A DNA stretch of 64,000 nt from NCBI GenBank assembly GCA_026210745.1, contig CP110630.1, positions 7,063,045 through 7,127,044 on the forward strand, read 5' to 3'. Under the pieces are notes generated by a model. It saw nothing but the letters and a program-made list of their open reading frames with translations. It ran no database searches and was not told where the DNA came from. Shown here in pieces: positions 11,880 to 23,876 of the stretch. The DNA comes from Exobasidium rhododendri. Its lineage: Eukaryota; Basidiomycota; Exobasidiomycetes; Exobasidiales; Exobasidiaceae. How positions within the stretch are numbered: position 1 is the first letter of the stretch; the number at the start of each line of letters is the position of its first letter. Made by a program: the position numbers and the translations under genes.

Positions 11880-12891
11880 TTACACCTTTGGTGCCAAAGA
11901 GCCCAAAGGTAGAGAGAAGTACGACGTAGCAGGCGTCAAGAACGATCCAACCGCAAGATAATAAGCAACAAATGCTGTCACTATGCCAAATGCGCCACCT
12001 GTGTTTGACGTGTAAAAGTTCAATCAGCACAAGGAAAGAAGATTTTATTCTCTCTGTCTGAAATTCTCTCGCTTCTTACTGACCTGCGGTCTCGAATGCA
12101 GTATTTCCGGTATAATAGAAGGCTCCCAACATGGCAAAAGTCAGATCCAGGACGAAGAGAAGTAAAGCCAACGTGATTGACGATCTGACAGACGCTATCA
12201 AAAATAGAGTGGTGATGCCGAACCAGACTGCACAGAAAAGTCAGTTATTGTGTTACTGTTTCACTGCCGCTCACAGCGAACACTCACTCCACAAGTACAC
12301 TGTCGTGAACGAACAAGACAAGGTCACGAATCCCATGTAACAAAATGGTCAATTTTGAATTTACTATGATCGCTCCATCACTCGCTACTCACGACCCACG
12401 GCATTCTCGAATTCGGCATGCGACGCACCGCCTACTGCATACGCTCCCAGCTGACCATTGTAGGAACCTGTCTCACCGAAAAAAGGCACGAAGAAGAACG
12501 AAAAGCCCCACCAGAAGCATCCATAGCAGACAAAGATACTGGCTCCAAGGGTGTTTCCGGAAGCAAATTCCCACAGGCCAGCGAGATATTGAGCGAATCC
12601 ACCATAAAAGAGGCTGAGCGCCAAGACAGCGTTAGGCACTACAATTCCTTGCACATGAAGATTATAGAGCGACAAAACGAAGGTCGTTGTGGCGAACGAC
12701 ATGGCACCCAATGGAAGTGGATTTGCAATTCGACGATGACTAGCTCCCACGGCGATGAGATCGTCATTGGCAACGTGGCCACCGGGTGTGAGGCTGCGAC
12801 TAAGATCAGTGCCGTTTTGCAGTCCTACTCCACTCTTATAACTATTCTCGTTCATCTCTTCTGTCGATCTAGCCTGTTCTTCAGTAGTCAT
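11880..12891 (-). CDS. GPR1/FUN34/YaaH family acetate/carboxylate transporter
   Basis: Four exons (12393..12891, 12288..12299, 12084..12227, 11880..11998) give 257 residues with six membrane helices. The family signature NPLPLG starts at Asn57. The second exon is only 12 nt and supplies residues LYLW of a helix; every junction has GT-AG ends and the joined reading matches the family, ending in the usual YFSLP...PK tail. The family moves acetate, succinate or ammonium across the plasma membrane. It is divergent from a second, diverged member starting at 13403, and an element upstream resembles that of the amidohydrolase gene. Uptake or export of small acids is the probable role. Confidence 0.88.
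12288..12299 (-). other. 12-nt microexon of the GPR1-like gene
   Basis: Flanked by cag on its 5' side and gtgagt on its 3' side (minus strand). It completes the split codon left by exon 1 and leaves one base for exon 3. Skipping it would delete exactly four residues inside a membrane helix and keep frame. Confidence 0.75.
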
Positions 12892-13178
12892 TGCTATGGA
12901 CTGGCGCTCTTGAGTCTCGAAGAAGACGAAAGGAGAGGGAAAATGGGGCGGGTGAATTGTTTGAAAAAAGAGGTGCTGTCTCGTACTAGAACGATACGAG
13001 AAATCCGTTAAGTATAAAAGTCTAGCACTGGTTGCCCTAGCTTCAGAGTGGGGAAAGAAAGTTGACGAATCTGCTAGGAGCCACCATCAGCAATGCAGGT
13101 ACCACAGCTGCTACCCTTCCCATAGCTGCAGACTCCCCCACATTTTTCTTTTATCTCAGACGTCTGACAGAGGTGTAC

Positions 13179-13202
13179 CAAAGTAAAGTGGCTTTTAGCA
13201 CA
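13179..13202 (+). promoter_or_regulatory. putative shared promoter element, copy 2
   Basis: Lies in the divergent promoter between the two GPR1-like genes, about 290 bp from the start at 12891. It matches 8856-8879 at roughly 19 of 23 positions by eye. Confidence 0.35.
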
Positions 13203-13402
13203 CAGATTCCGCGTGGGGCTAAATTGTTTTATCGACTACGGAAGGCCCTTCGGTTCTGAAGAAGAGTAAAAGGCAATATATACGGCCTTGCTGGGGCTGT
13301 CGAACACCTTCTCTCTTTTCACTATCTCCTTGCAGCGCACAGAGCAAGACCAGGCTCAGTCAAATCCACCTTTCCCAATTCTATCCTTCTCAGCGAGGCA
13401 AA

Positions 13403-14379
13403 ATGAGCCGCACCTTTTCCGAGCAGCTCGGTTTGAAGCCTGACCCGCACGCTGCCGAGCACTTCAAGGCCGATGGTTACAATCTGACAAGGACGTTCAC
13501 CCGAGGTGGCCATCAGGTAGACAGCCAGCAGCCTGGTCTGCCCGTGTATCATCGTCGAATCGGCAAGTGCGTCTTGCTTCATGTCTACGTCCCTCGTATA
13601 TGCTCTCCCCTTACTGACGACGTTACTACTCTCACAGCCCTTATCCGCTCTTTGCCATTGGCATCGGCGCATCTGTGATCATGCTAGGTCTTATCTTTCT
13701 CAACGCTCGCGGCCTACAGAATCCTCAAGTCTTTCTCAACGTTGGTCTACCGATGGGCGGTTTTGCTGCCATGACTGCTGCCATGTTTGCGTTCGCAGAA
13801 GGCAACACTTTTCTGGTGAGCACGACGGTTACCTAGTGAGAGTGCGACACTTTCCTTTTGTATCTTAAGAATTCAAACTCTCTCCTCTGACAGGCCACTA
13901 CAGCGGGAACTCTTGCCGGACTCGTGGGTGGTCTATCGATCGTCTTTCTGCCTTGGGCCGGAATTCCAGCAGCGTATGCCGCACAGGCATCCAGTCCGGA
14001 GGAGGCAATGATAGACCTCTACAAAGCTCTTGGCATCGTCCTGTTTGCCTCCTCCGTCCCCTCCTTTATCCTCTTTTTGGCATCTTTCAAGACGGCCGTT
14101 CCGATCTCTGTTGCTGCTCTCTGTATCGTGACCGCGCTTCTCCTACAAGGGTCGGCGTACATTAGTTTCCCGCTGGTAGCCGTGACAAAGGCATCCGGTG
14201 CACTTCTCATCATCATCGGAGCCGTTCTGGTAAGTGAGAGTGGCGAGCACATGGATATGCCTTGAGACGTAGACTTGACAGCGTTTTACCTACGACAGTG
14301 GTTCTCGGCAATATCAGTCTTACTGCAAGAGGAGGGGATCATGATACTTCCAGTAATGCCCTTACCACGTATGGAATGA
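13403..14379 (+). CDS. diverged GPR1/FUN34-like membrane protein
   Basis: Four exons (13403..13566, 13638..13815, 13894..14229, 14299..14379) give 252 residues. The splice after exon 1 reconstructs HRRIGNPYPLFAIG, which aligns with the NPxPLG signature of the neighbour. About six hydrophobic helices follow. The signature Leu-Gly is replaced by Leu-Phe and the C-terminal tail differs, so substrate choice may have changed. It shares a divergent promoter of about 510 bp with the canonical copy, an arrangement that favours joint control. I infer a carboxylate or related small-solute transporter; the family call rests on the N-terminal motif and topology. Confidence 0.75.
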
Positions 14380-14924
14380 ACCACCTTTTCCCTTCCGATC
14401 TCCGTAAATGTATTAGACTTGTCTTGTCTGCTCATTGTTGAAATACAACCTTTATTTTGTTCGTCTTAATTGAAATCTTGCATGTGAATGACGATATCTA
14501 TAACCCTAGCTCTTGAATGAAGTGACAATGAAGATTAGTACGGGTTTGCTCTAAAGTGATTGGTTACCACCCCTGGCCCCCGATCCATCTCCGCGGCAAG
14601 GTGTCCCCACTTCTCAAAAGTCACACTGCAACACGCGTCCAAAATCGCTTTCCCCGCAGATTCGTGAATCTTTCTGGTTTGTGGGGATGGACGAGTCTGG
14701 AGGCCTCTAAGAGGTGGCAACCTGAATACTTCCCTATCTCTTACTTTCAACCCGCGCGAATTGGCTGCGTAACCACCGCGTTCGATAAGAAGTCTGAAGA
14801 CTTTTTACTCACCATTCCCCAAGGTAGTGGTATAATAGGCGCGTGGAAAAGGGGAAAGCCTCTACCCCCCCAGAGTAAGACATAATCTCTGACTCGGGAA
14901 GACCTACTGACCGACTTTGAGATC

Positions 14925-16568
14925 ATGGGGACCAGCTTCCAGCTCAGCAGCAGCGCTTTCGGAGCAGGACTGCTACTCGTCTTCCTGATCGTCTATATCG
15001 CTTATCCTGCAAAAAGGGCGATCAAGTCGCTTCCCCTACCTCCGGGTCCACCCAAGCTGCCTATCATCGGCAATCTACACCAGGCGCCTTCGCTAAACCC
15101 TTGGAGAGTGTATGACGAGTGGTCCAAGAAGTACGGCCCAGTGATGGCACTGCAGTACGGCAAGGACACATTGATAGTGCTCAGTACGCAACAGGCCGGA
15201 CGAGACCTGCTCGACAAGAAGAGCAATATCTACTCGTCTCGACCTCATCTTGTCATGGGAGAGAATGTCAGTCAGGGGATGAGGACGCTGTTGATGCCGT
15301 ATGGAGATCGTTGGAAGCGGCACATGAAGCTGCAACGTACGTATCTCGGTCCCACCGCCTCGAAGGGCTACCACCGTCTGCAGGGTGAGAAGTGATGCTG
15401 AGACATGCGCGTCCACCCTTTTCTTGGTTAATGACACACACCTTCTCTCTTTCTCGTTTCCCGCCCAGAGCTGGAAAGTCTGCAGCTCATGCTCGATATG
15501 TCGAAACACACGGAGGATGCAGTGTCCCAATTCCACCGATACTCGTCCAGCCTGATCTTTGCGTTAGGATATGGAAAGCGCCTGCCACGCGGCGACGAGA
15601 AGGAAGTTGCGGCGGTCGATCAGGTCATGGAGAATTTTCTATTGGCTGCTCGGGTGGGCACGTGGGTGATTGACGCCATCCCCATCCTCAACAGCCTGCC
15701 GACACTGGTCAATCCTTGGAAGCGGTGGGGAAATCGATGCCATAAGCACGAATCTGACCTGTACCGCAACAGCTACCGAGATGCGCTAAGCAGACCAGGA
15801 TACAATTGGAGCAAAGCAGCCCAAACCACTGCCAAGGATGACAAGGAGATGACGGAGCTGGACCTGGCGTACAACGTCGGGATACTGTACGAGGCGGGAT
15901 CCGACACGACGACGATGGCGCTGGAAGTGTTCACCATGGCCGTTGTGTGCAATCCCGAGGTCATGAAGCGAGCGCAGAAGGAAATAGATGAGGTGGTGGG
16001 GCGCCAGAGGATCCCCACGTTCGAAGACCAGGATCATCTCCCATATGTTCAGGCCCTGATCAAGGAGGTCCTGCGTTGGCGCCCAGTCACGGCCGGTGGA
16101 ATTCCCCATCTTGTCACCGAGGACGACGAATACAACGGCTACTTCATCCCCAAGGGGTCCATCATCATTCCCAATCACTGGGCCATGCATCGAGATCCTG
16201 TTCTGTTTCCCGAACCGGATCGCTTCAACCCCGAGCGATGGCTGTCAGACCCAGATCTAAAACACAACGCCTTTGGATTCGGACGGAGGCAGTGTGCCGG
16301 TCAGCATATCGCAAAAAACTCCCTCTTCATCAATGTGTCCCGCCTGTTGTGGTCGTTTGACTTCTCACACGCAGTAGCAACAAATGGCAGTCCCATTCCC
16401 ATCGACACATTAGCATTCACGCAGGGCTTCAACTCGCGTCCTCAGCCATTTGCGTACAAAATAAGGATTCGGGATGGGGCGCGAGCCAACTTGCTGGAGA
16501 GCATCTGGCAGGACACGGAAAAGGATATAACTGTCTTGCTGAACAAGGAGGCTGTTGTGGCCGCGTGA
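14925..16568 (+). CDS. cytochrome P450 monooxygenase (first)
   Basis: Two exons, 14925..15384 and 15469..16568, give 519 residues. An N-terminal membrane anchor (about residues 10-27) is followed by a proline hinge (LPPGPPKLP). The I-helix oxygen motif is AGSDTT, the K-helix ExxR is in KEVLRWRP, and the heme loop FGFGRRQCAG carries Cys429. I place the donor at 15385 because it continues the HRLQELES helix expected in fungal P450s; a donor-like gt at 15337 would delete about 16 residues. The enzyme sits in the ER membrane and uses a P450 reductase. As the first oxidative gene of the cluster it may hydroxylate the starting substrate. The CYP family cannot be assigned from the sequence alone. 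Confidence 0.9.
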
Positions 16569-17275
16569 CTCTTGTCGTTGTACATTTCTCCATCTGCTTT
16601 GACTGTCGCACGACGTTTCCTGAAACAGAAAATGTACATGCAGAATTCTACGTTTCCTTAAAAGGCGGTAGAACCGTCTCTGGCGGTCCGTACCGTGTTG
16701 AGATCTGAATACTGGGAGACGTCTTGCAGCATCTTCAGGAGATGTAGTGTCGATGTTGTCGAGATGGAACAGAGGCTAGTAACCTCACTATGACGGCAAA
16801 ACCCCGCAATCAGAGGGACAAGAGCAGCAGGAAGTACGGATTTGTGCTCGTAGTCGATTTCCTTCTCCCTCCTTGTGCACTGAAAGCACGACCTTCTGTC
16901 CCCATTCTCGACGGAGGCATGCAATCAGACGTGTATAGCGCCTATCAACCCCGACATGGGAAGATCTTCCCACCCCCACATTTCTCAGTGTGAATGATGC
17001 TATTCTTTCCCCGCGTTCCTTCCCCCCCACATAAATTTTGGCCTTTGAGAGATGCATTTGTCCGACAAGGCACCGGCTCCGAGGTTTCTGCCCTGGCCGC
17101 TCGTTGACAGGCGTCGGGTAAATAAGAAAACGCGTAGTTCCGATCCCAGGCACCAACTCCACGGCCTGGAGAGAGAAGAGATCTCATTTGTTCCTCCTCC
17201 CATGACGATATAACAAGGATATTGTGGCGCTACCTGGAGCCCGTTTACGATGCCCTCAACACTCTCTACACAATA
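16569..17275. other. intergenic region with MFS promoter
   Basis: About 700 bases with no coding sign. It holds the 3' end of the P450 gene and the promoter of the MFS gene, including a perfect copy of the cluster motif at 17058-17068. Confidence 0.5.
17058..17068 (+). promoter_or_regulatory. cluster motif site, MFS promoter
   Basis: The sequence TTGTCCGACAA is an 11-bp palindrome around a central C, about 210 bp before the MFS start. Its first nine bases are identical to sites at 23628, 25315 (opposite strand) and 29487. CGG-containing inverted sites are typical targets of Zn2Cys6 regulators. Confidence 0.5.
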
Positions 17276-19337
17276 ATGAGTACCTCCTTTGAAAAAGACA
17301 GAGAGCTGACAGACGTTCCTCGACTGGAATTGGATCACAAAGATGTCGTGTCCATTGACGAGCACGGTGAGGCTGCCGCCGATTACGAGCCTGAATTGCA
17401 TTGGCGTACGTGGATGGTCGAATTCGCCGCCATCTTTATTTGGTTCGGCATCAACTAGTGAGTGACGTTCGCCCTTCAGCTTGTGAGCACATATCTTCGG
17501 CAAGCGTCTGACTTTTACTCCACAGCGGAATCTCCTCCACGGGATTTTGGCTCACTCCCACGCTGGAAAAGATTGGAGGAACCGTTCCTGGGATCGGGCT
17601 CTGGTTTGCAGAGGGTTGCCTTGTATCGCAGTGAGCCTTTCCAGCGCCGAGTATATTATCCTCCTTGACAGACCGACTGATAACACACTCTTCACTTTGA
17701 CACAGAGTCGCACTGACACCGATCTTTGGCCTCGTCAGCGACTTTTCACCCACCATTCGAAAGTGGACGGCCATCGGTCTGTGTATCGTAGGTTCTGTCG
17801 GATTGTTTGTCGCGGGATCAGCTCATCATCTCAGCCCACAAGGAATCGTCGGCGTCTGCCTGTACGGTGTCTCGGTCATCGCATACGGTCCTGTTGCTGC
17901 GATCATTGCCGATGTGTTCCCACGGAGGATGCGCGGTGTTGCACAAGGTATTCTCTATGCTTGTGGTGTCGGTCTTAGTGGCTTCCTGGCTGATCTCGGC
18001 GGAGGCGGTCTGGTGAAGTACGTCTCGAACAACAACGGATGGCGCTGGAACCTGTACATGGCCGCCATCTTCGAGCTGACGGGCTGCGCACTCCTCGCTG
18101 TCTTCTATCAACCACTCCCCGTGAAGCAGAAGCAGGGGGACCCCACACACTGGCAGAAACTGATTAACTTCGACTGGGTCGGCATCGTACTATTCTGTGC
18201 GGCCATCGTGCCGATTATGATTGCTCTCGTATGGGGAAATTCGACGTTTCCGTGGAGTTCTCCCGCTTGCATCTCGACGATCAGCATCGGCTGCGGCTTC
18301 CTGCTCCTCTTCGTTGGACATCAGACATTCCTCAAGAAGGACGGCATCTTCAACCATCGCCTCTTCCGCAACCGCAACTTTGCACTCAGTCTGGTCGGAA
18401 TCTTCGTCGAAGGTGAGTGTAGATCCAACCACCAACTATGACGAGATGGCTAGTAACTCCTCACACCCCTCATCACTTCCTGCAGGAGTGACATATGTTA
18501 CCTTGAACAACTTCTTAGCACAGCAGGTCGGCACTTTGTACACTTCAGACCCTGTCCTGCTCGGACTGCACTTTGGTGTCTTGCTGTTGTGCAGTGCGAC
18601 CATGTGTGTGGTCTGGGGCTACTACTCCAAGCGATACCGCGACGTCAAGGTGCCTCTCGTCTGGGGCTACATTGGCTTCACAGCTGCCGCCGCTGGATTC
18701 AGTCAACTACGACCGTTCAGGGCATCCAATGCCAAAGCAGCCTACGGTCTGGCAGCCTTGATTGGCTTCAGCTTTGGAGGTCCACAAGGACTTATTCTTA
18801 CAACGACACAGCTCTCTGTTACGTCTGACCTGACCGGGATCGCCTCCAGCCTTAACATGGCCGCACGTTCGCTTGGAGGCGCTCTTGGATCATCGATTGC
18901 AAGCGCCATCTTCTCTGCAAAGCTCACTACTTACCTTCCCGTGTACACTGCTCGATTCGCTTCTGCTGCGGGTGTGTCTGCATCGGTACTGCCAGATGTA
19001 ATAGCCGCTGTTGCAAAGGAAGGAGCCGCGCTCAAGTCCTTCCCTGGTGTCACGGATGCGCAATTGCAAGCTGCCATCGTTGGCTACCTCGAAGCGTATG
19101 CTATTTCTTTCTCTTACATCTACTACTCGAGTGAGTGTGTTTCCCTCTCTCTCGCGTCCCAACACAAGACCTTTCTGCTGACTTCATTTTCTCCTCTTCC
19201 TCGTTACAGTCATCCCCTGGACTGCTACCGCTGCTCTCCTGCTGCTCTTCCTCAGACCGATGAAGGAGGAGATGAACTGGCACACCGATCGGCCAGTAGA
19301 AAAGGCTCTGCTGGAAGATGAAGAGCAGTCTATATAG
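17276..19337 (+). CDS. MFS transporter, TRI12/siderophore-type (DHA2-like)
   Basis: Five exons (17276..17457, 17526..17630, 17706..18412, 18486..19130, 19210..19337) give 588 residues. The N-terminal tail is acidic and cytoplasmic; about 12-14 helices follow. The loop with DVFPRRMRGVAQG matches the fungal trichothecene-efflux and siderophore transporter branch. I start at 17276; an upstream in-frame start at 17222 would add 18 residues. The protein should sit in the plasma membrane and either import the cluster substrate or export a product. The nearby motif at 17058 links its control to the Zn2Cys6 regulator (inference). Confidence 0.88.
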
Positions 19338-19672
19338 TGTTTACCCCGTTCCTCACCCTCTTTCTATGTCTGCGTTCTTCTCAGCTGCACTCCTGCACAT
19401 GCAAAAGCCCCCTCTCCGTCTGTATATAGTGTCACCGCGGTCCACATCTGAAGATTCGTAACATTATTGAATAGCGTGGCACTAGTTGCGTGCTTTCACT
19501 TTGACATCCTACATTTCGGGCAATTGCACTTTTCCTCGGTCAAATTGTGAAAAGTCAAAGGTCGAGGGCAGTCCGAAAAGCTTAAATGGATAAGGGGAGG
19601 AACGACAGCGAGAAATCTCTGCAGGCCACACTCACTTTCTCTCCACCTCTCTCATATCGATCTAGATTCATC
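19338..19672. other. promoter region of dienelactone hydrolase gene
   Basis: About 335 non-coding bases. A degenerate relative of the cluster motif (CGGTCAAATTG) lies near 19537, and CAATTG near 19524. Confidence 0.4.
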
Positions 19673-20922
19673 ATGCCTACCAAGATATCCTCGTGCTGCT
19701 TGAGCGGCCATCTGCATTCCGGTTCACCCCAGGGGAGCGAGACCAAGGTAGCCGGACTAGACGCCTATGTGACAGGAGACGAGCAAGAGCAGAGGGTGGT
19801 GCTCTTCATTACGGTACGATGCGGTAGTAGTAGTTGCTAGAGTAAGGGGAGACATGCAGCTGATCCCAGACCTGCTCTTCTTTCGTGTCAAAAGGACATC
19901 TTCGGATTCAAGTTGAAGGTGAAATTATTTCCTTGGAGCTTCCCTCGAAAGTGCTTCGATTCGCTCACTCTTACTCCTTTGCCCCAGAACGTGCGACTAC
20001 TGGCGGATGAGTATGCCAAGACGGGTCACTTCAAGGTCGTCGTGCCGGACTTCTTTGATGGTGGGTGCAGGAAAAGATAGTCTTCCATCTTCCTCGATAC
20101 TGACTAACCACCAACTATAATATACAGGCGACCACATCACTACGGATCACATGAAGACATTGACTCCGCTACACTCTGACGCATCTAGAAGTGACGAGGA
20201 AAAAGGAAGAGAAATGCAGGCTGCCTTTGCAGACGTCGGACCTTGGCTTGAGCGACACAACGATGACGTTGTTGGCCCCAAGATTGCACGGACAGTAGTA
20301 GCATTGAGTCAGGGGAGTGACAAGCTGGCCGTGCTTGGCTTCTGCTGGGGCGGCAGGCAGGCAATTCTGCTCGCAAATGGACAGCATTCGATTCGGTGAG
20401 GAACAGAAGAATCACAATGCATAGGACGTAATACACTAAAATCTGACTCTGACTCTTGATGTACGATCGATCTACTACTCGCAGCGCCATCGTGGCCAAT
20501 CATCCTTCCTACACCGAGTTTCCTGCTACTTTTGAAGCCATACAGAAGCCGGTCCTGATCCAGGTGGGAAACGATGATAGCGTGAGTGTGCCGAAGAGGT
20601 GCATGAACGAGTATGACTGCATGTCCCCACAACTATGTGCATCCCCGACTTTCTAGATGTTCCCATTTGATCAAGTGAAGCAAGTCAAGGACGTGCTCTT
20701 TGGCAAGAAGAAAGACGCAAAGGTGGTCGTCTACCCGGGCGCGTGAGTTGCCCTCCTTGGCTAGTCTCAAGGGATACGCTACTCTGACCGACTCTTGCAT
20801 CCACCCACAGCGTGCACGGCTTCTCCATTCGAAGCGATCAGAACGACAAGGCAGAAGTGCAGCTCAAAGAAGAGGCCACCCTGACTGCAATCAACTTTCT
20901 CACCGAGACGCTCACGGGATGA
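19673..20922 (+). CDS. dienelactone hydrolase family protein
   Basis: Seven exons (19673..19813, 19895..19918, 19988..20060, 20128..20395, 20485..20581, 20657..20742, 20811..20922) give 266 residues, normal for the family. The cysteine nucleophile Cys152 lies in GFCWGG, the acid is Asp199 or Asp200 in GNDDS, and the histidine is His232 in AVHGF: the Cys-Asp-His triad of dienelactone hydrolases. The second exon is 24 nt (DIFGFKLK), and that segment belongs to the conserved DIFG loop, so the microexon is real. Members open lactones formed in aromatic or chloroaromatic breakdown. The last 11 bases overlap the stop-end of the convergent regulator gene. Confidence 0.9.
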
Positions 20923-23558
20923 GGATACTCTCGCTGTTCGTCTCATTGAGGAGGGATCCATAGCTGCTCTGCCAACTGATCCAACTTGCCAGGTCGCCTT
21001 CGTCCATCGGCAGACTCAAAGGCATGTCCCAAAAACTGTCGTGTAGCTTGCTTAGCGGATTCTCGTGTAACGGTGCTGCCATTCTCTGCTGATGCTCTAG
21101 ACTGTTGCTGCTGTTGCTGCCAGCGCGAGAGAGTAGCTCTGTGAGACTGGGTGTGTGCGCCCGTGTCGGCGCTCTTGTCGGTGCTCTGGATTGCTGTCTG
21201 CTTGCGATGATCTCCTCTACTTGGCTGTGGTGCCGAAGGTCCCGCTTGGTGAGCTCGGATAAGGAGTTGAGCACCTGTTGGTATTGGAAGCTGCAGCGAT
21301 ACGTCTCCGAGACATGCTCCAGCCAATAGATGCACTGAACAGTGTTCAGGACTGTCAGTATGAGCCTTTCCTGCCCGTAGACTTCTGTACTCCGACTCAC
21401 TTTGTGCAGCGACGTCTGCGCCTTTGTGGCCAACGCGGCGTCTTTGCTGGTGGAGCTGATCAGGCAATGCATGATGCCTGCCTGGAATATCCTGACGCAA
21501 TCCCACACAGTAAGATATGATCAGTCTTTGCACGCAACACACGAGAAAAAGGGGGACGTGTGCCCACTCACAGAAAGATGATCGAGTGCGGACAACGGTA
21601 GATTCCAAGCGTCTCGTCGAGGGAAGTGGCGATGCGGACAATCTCATCGGCAGCTTCTGTGCAGAGCGTGTAGGAAGTCTTCTCACCGTTAGACGTCTTA
21701 TACACCGCCTCGACAGAGATAAAGGGACGATACAGGATCAGCCGTGTCGTGTGATACCAAAGCACAGTCATCAGCGTGTTGGTGGACGCCAATCGAAGCG
21801 ACTTGACCCGGACGAGAATGTCGATCGACTGACTGGCCCATGCTTCCAGACATGCATTCAGATTCACCGATGCCGCCAAGGAAACACGCTTGTCCGAGTA
21901 CTTTCTCGACGAGTAGATGTCTTCCTTGATCCTCTCGACGATTGTCAGCAGTTTGATCCAGCCAATGAAGGTGGTGATGCTGTGCACTCGAATGTTCGCA
22001 AAATCGTCTCGCTTCTCGGGTATGATCGCCTGGGCATCTTGCATCCAGTAGCCAAACTCGTCCGACTCGAGATGCGACGGGTAGTCGGCCTCCTGTGGGA
22101 TTCATCAGTCAAGGTGAGCATCCTCTTTCCTCTCATCATTCAGAAACGGCCACTCACCACCTCGGTGCTCCTCATCATGCTGGGTCGACCAAGAAGCAGC
22201 GACACGGATTGATCCATGGCATAGCAGATCCACACGGTTCGAAGCTTCTCCTGCTCGACGCTGGCCGAAGTCGATGCGGCTACGCGGGAAGGCTGATGCA
22301 GCTGCATGTCAAACGCTATCCGCACTGCCATTCCCGAGAACAGCCAGCCCTGACGAGTGTAACCCTGTGCCAGCTGTTAGTCGATGTCGTGAGCTCATTA
22401 TACACAGCATGATCACTCTTGCCACACTTGATGAGGCGACCCACCTCTCTCAATGCCAGCAGGACGAGTGCCTGGACAGTGTGCACGCTTGAATCGAGGT
22501 CCGTCAGATCTAATGCCGCCCTTGCACGACTGTAGTAGATCTCGCCCAGTCTGGTCGCCGAGGGTACGCTCCCAACCTCATTTGGCACGCTGCTCAGCTG
22601 TCGTGTGACGTCGATGCGACTGACGAGGGCGAGGATGGCGTAGTGAAGTGCCGGTGAGTCGCGCTCCACCCTGGCCTCGTCAAAGCACGGTCGGTATACT
22701 GTCGGGTCGTCATCAAGCAGAAGCATCAGTCGGCAGTCTCCATGATTGGGATGTGTACTCACAGATCGGCCACACAGGGTGCACAAAGGTCCAGTAGAGC
22801 TTGTAGAGCAACGTTTGCGTGGCTGGCTGATACGCTACGTCGTGCAGCTCCATCACATTGTCAATGTCCAGCATCATGGTGTACATCTCGCTGGAGTGGT
22901 CACCGATCTCGATGGCGCGTGAAGTACTGCTCGGACCCATGTTCGGGAGAAGGAGGGAGGAGTAGTGGTTCACATGAAGACCCTCTGTTTGCGTGAGTCG
23001 TTGCGCCAAGATTGTATCGTGAGATTCGGCTATGCTAGATGGCGTCCGTTGTATGAGGCTGTCGTCTGCTTCGTCTTGGTGGGCATGGTGGCTCTGATGA
23101 TCGTAGTCCGGCGGGCTGTATATCGGGTAGACTGGTGCATCGGCTGACTCTCCCGCCCCATCAGCTGTCGCACTTTCCCGCGAGGAAGTCCCCTTGCGCA
23201 CTTTGGGTCCCCTGAAGAGACAGTCGCATCACTATTCTGTTGAGACTGGGCCACTCGGCTCTTTACGTGCACACTCACCTCCTCTCAAGCGCAGAGTAGT
23301 GGCATGTCATATTCAACCGGCGGCATGTATCACATTCTGCGCCCCCTGAGCACTGTTTACCCCCAGCATGACAGGCACATCAGCGATGAATGCGCACCTT
23401 CCAGCAGTCGAGAGCGGACGACTCGCCTTGGTCTTTCTCTTTGCGCACACTGTGCAGGTCTTGGACACCAGGGTTGTGCTGATCCGGCGTCGTGGCATAG
23501 CGGACAACAGCCTCGCAGCACTGCCGCTGCTGCTGCTGCTCGTGCCACCGTGTGTCAT
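20912..23558 (-). CDS. Zn2Cys6 fungal-specific transcription factor
   Basis: Eight exons (23427..23558, 23279..23352, 22763..23211, 22445..22698, 22158..22364, 21572..22092, 21401..21491, 20912..21334) give 716 residues. The zinc cluster is Cys35-x2-Cys-x6-Cys-x5-Cys-x2-Cys-x6-Cys, split after Lys44 by an intron that starts gcgagt, a GC-AG intron. A linker with ERRGPK follows, then the fungal_trans domain (about residues 210-500) and a Ser-rich tail. I start at the Met at 23558; in-frame Mets at 23600 and 23498 are possible. It is the only regulator in the cluster and has a motif copy about 70 bp upstream, so it may control its own gene and its neighbours. It overlaps the dienelactone hydrolase gene tail to tail. 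Confidence 0.88.
23353..23426 (-). other. GC-AG intron in the zinc-cluster exon
   Basis: The exon ends in AAG and the intron begins gcgagt and ends aaacag. Removal brings the third and fourth cluster cysteines into the exact Zn2Cys6 spacing. No GT donor nearby does so in frame. Confidence 0.7.
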
Positions 23559-23627
23559 GGTGCGGTGGCCTTTCGTGGGGGGTTGGGGGACAAGACACAA
23601 ACTTTTTACACGGGCGCTGCTTTCCTT

Positions 23628-23638
23628 TTGTCCGACGC
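23628..23638 (+). promoter_or_regulatory. cluster motif site, regulator promoter
   Basis: TTGTCCGACGC, identical over 11 bases to 29487-29497 and to the complement of 25315-25325. It lies about 70 bp upstream of the chosen regulator start. Confidence 0.5.
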
Positions 23639-23876
23639 AGAGGAAGCTCTATCTTTACTATTCAACATCGAGGACGGCACTTTGTATTGAGGTCATATCG
23701 TATTATTATCATTATTACTGGCACGATTGAACGCGCGTTTTGCACTAACATTTTTCATCGAACTGCCTTTCACTTCTTCTCGTGTTGTTACGGTGCTGCC
23801 GTCTCCTGGAGCAGTGTGGCCCGTCACGCAATGGAGGAAGCATATCAAGCTACAGCACTATATACTTGGCATACAA

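Noticed and set aside
15337-15345. A GT donor in the first P450 gene
   Set aside because: It would remove a helix that fungal P450s keep; the donor at 15385 restores it in frame.
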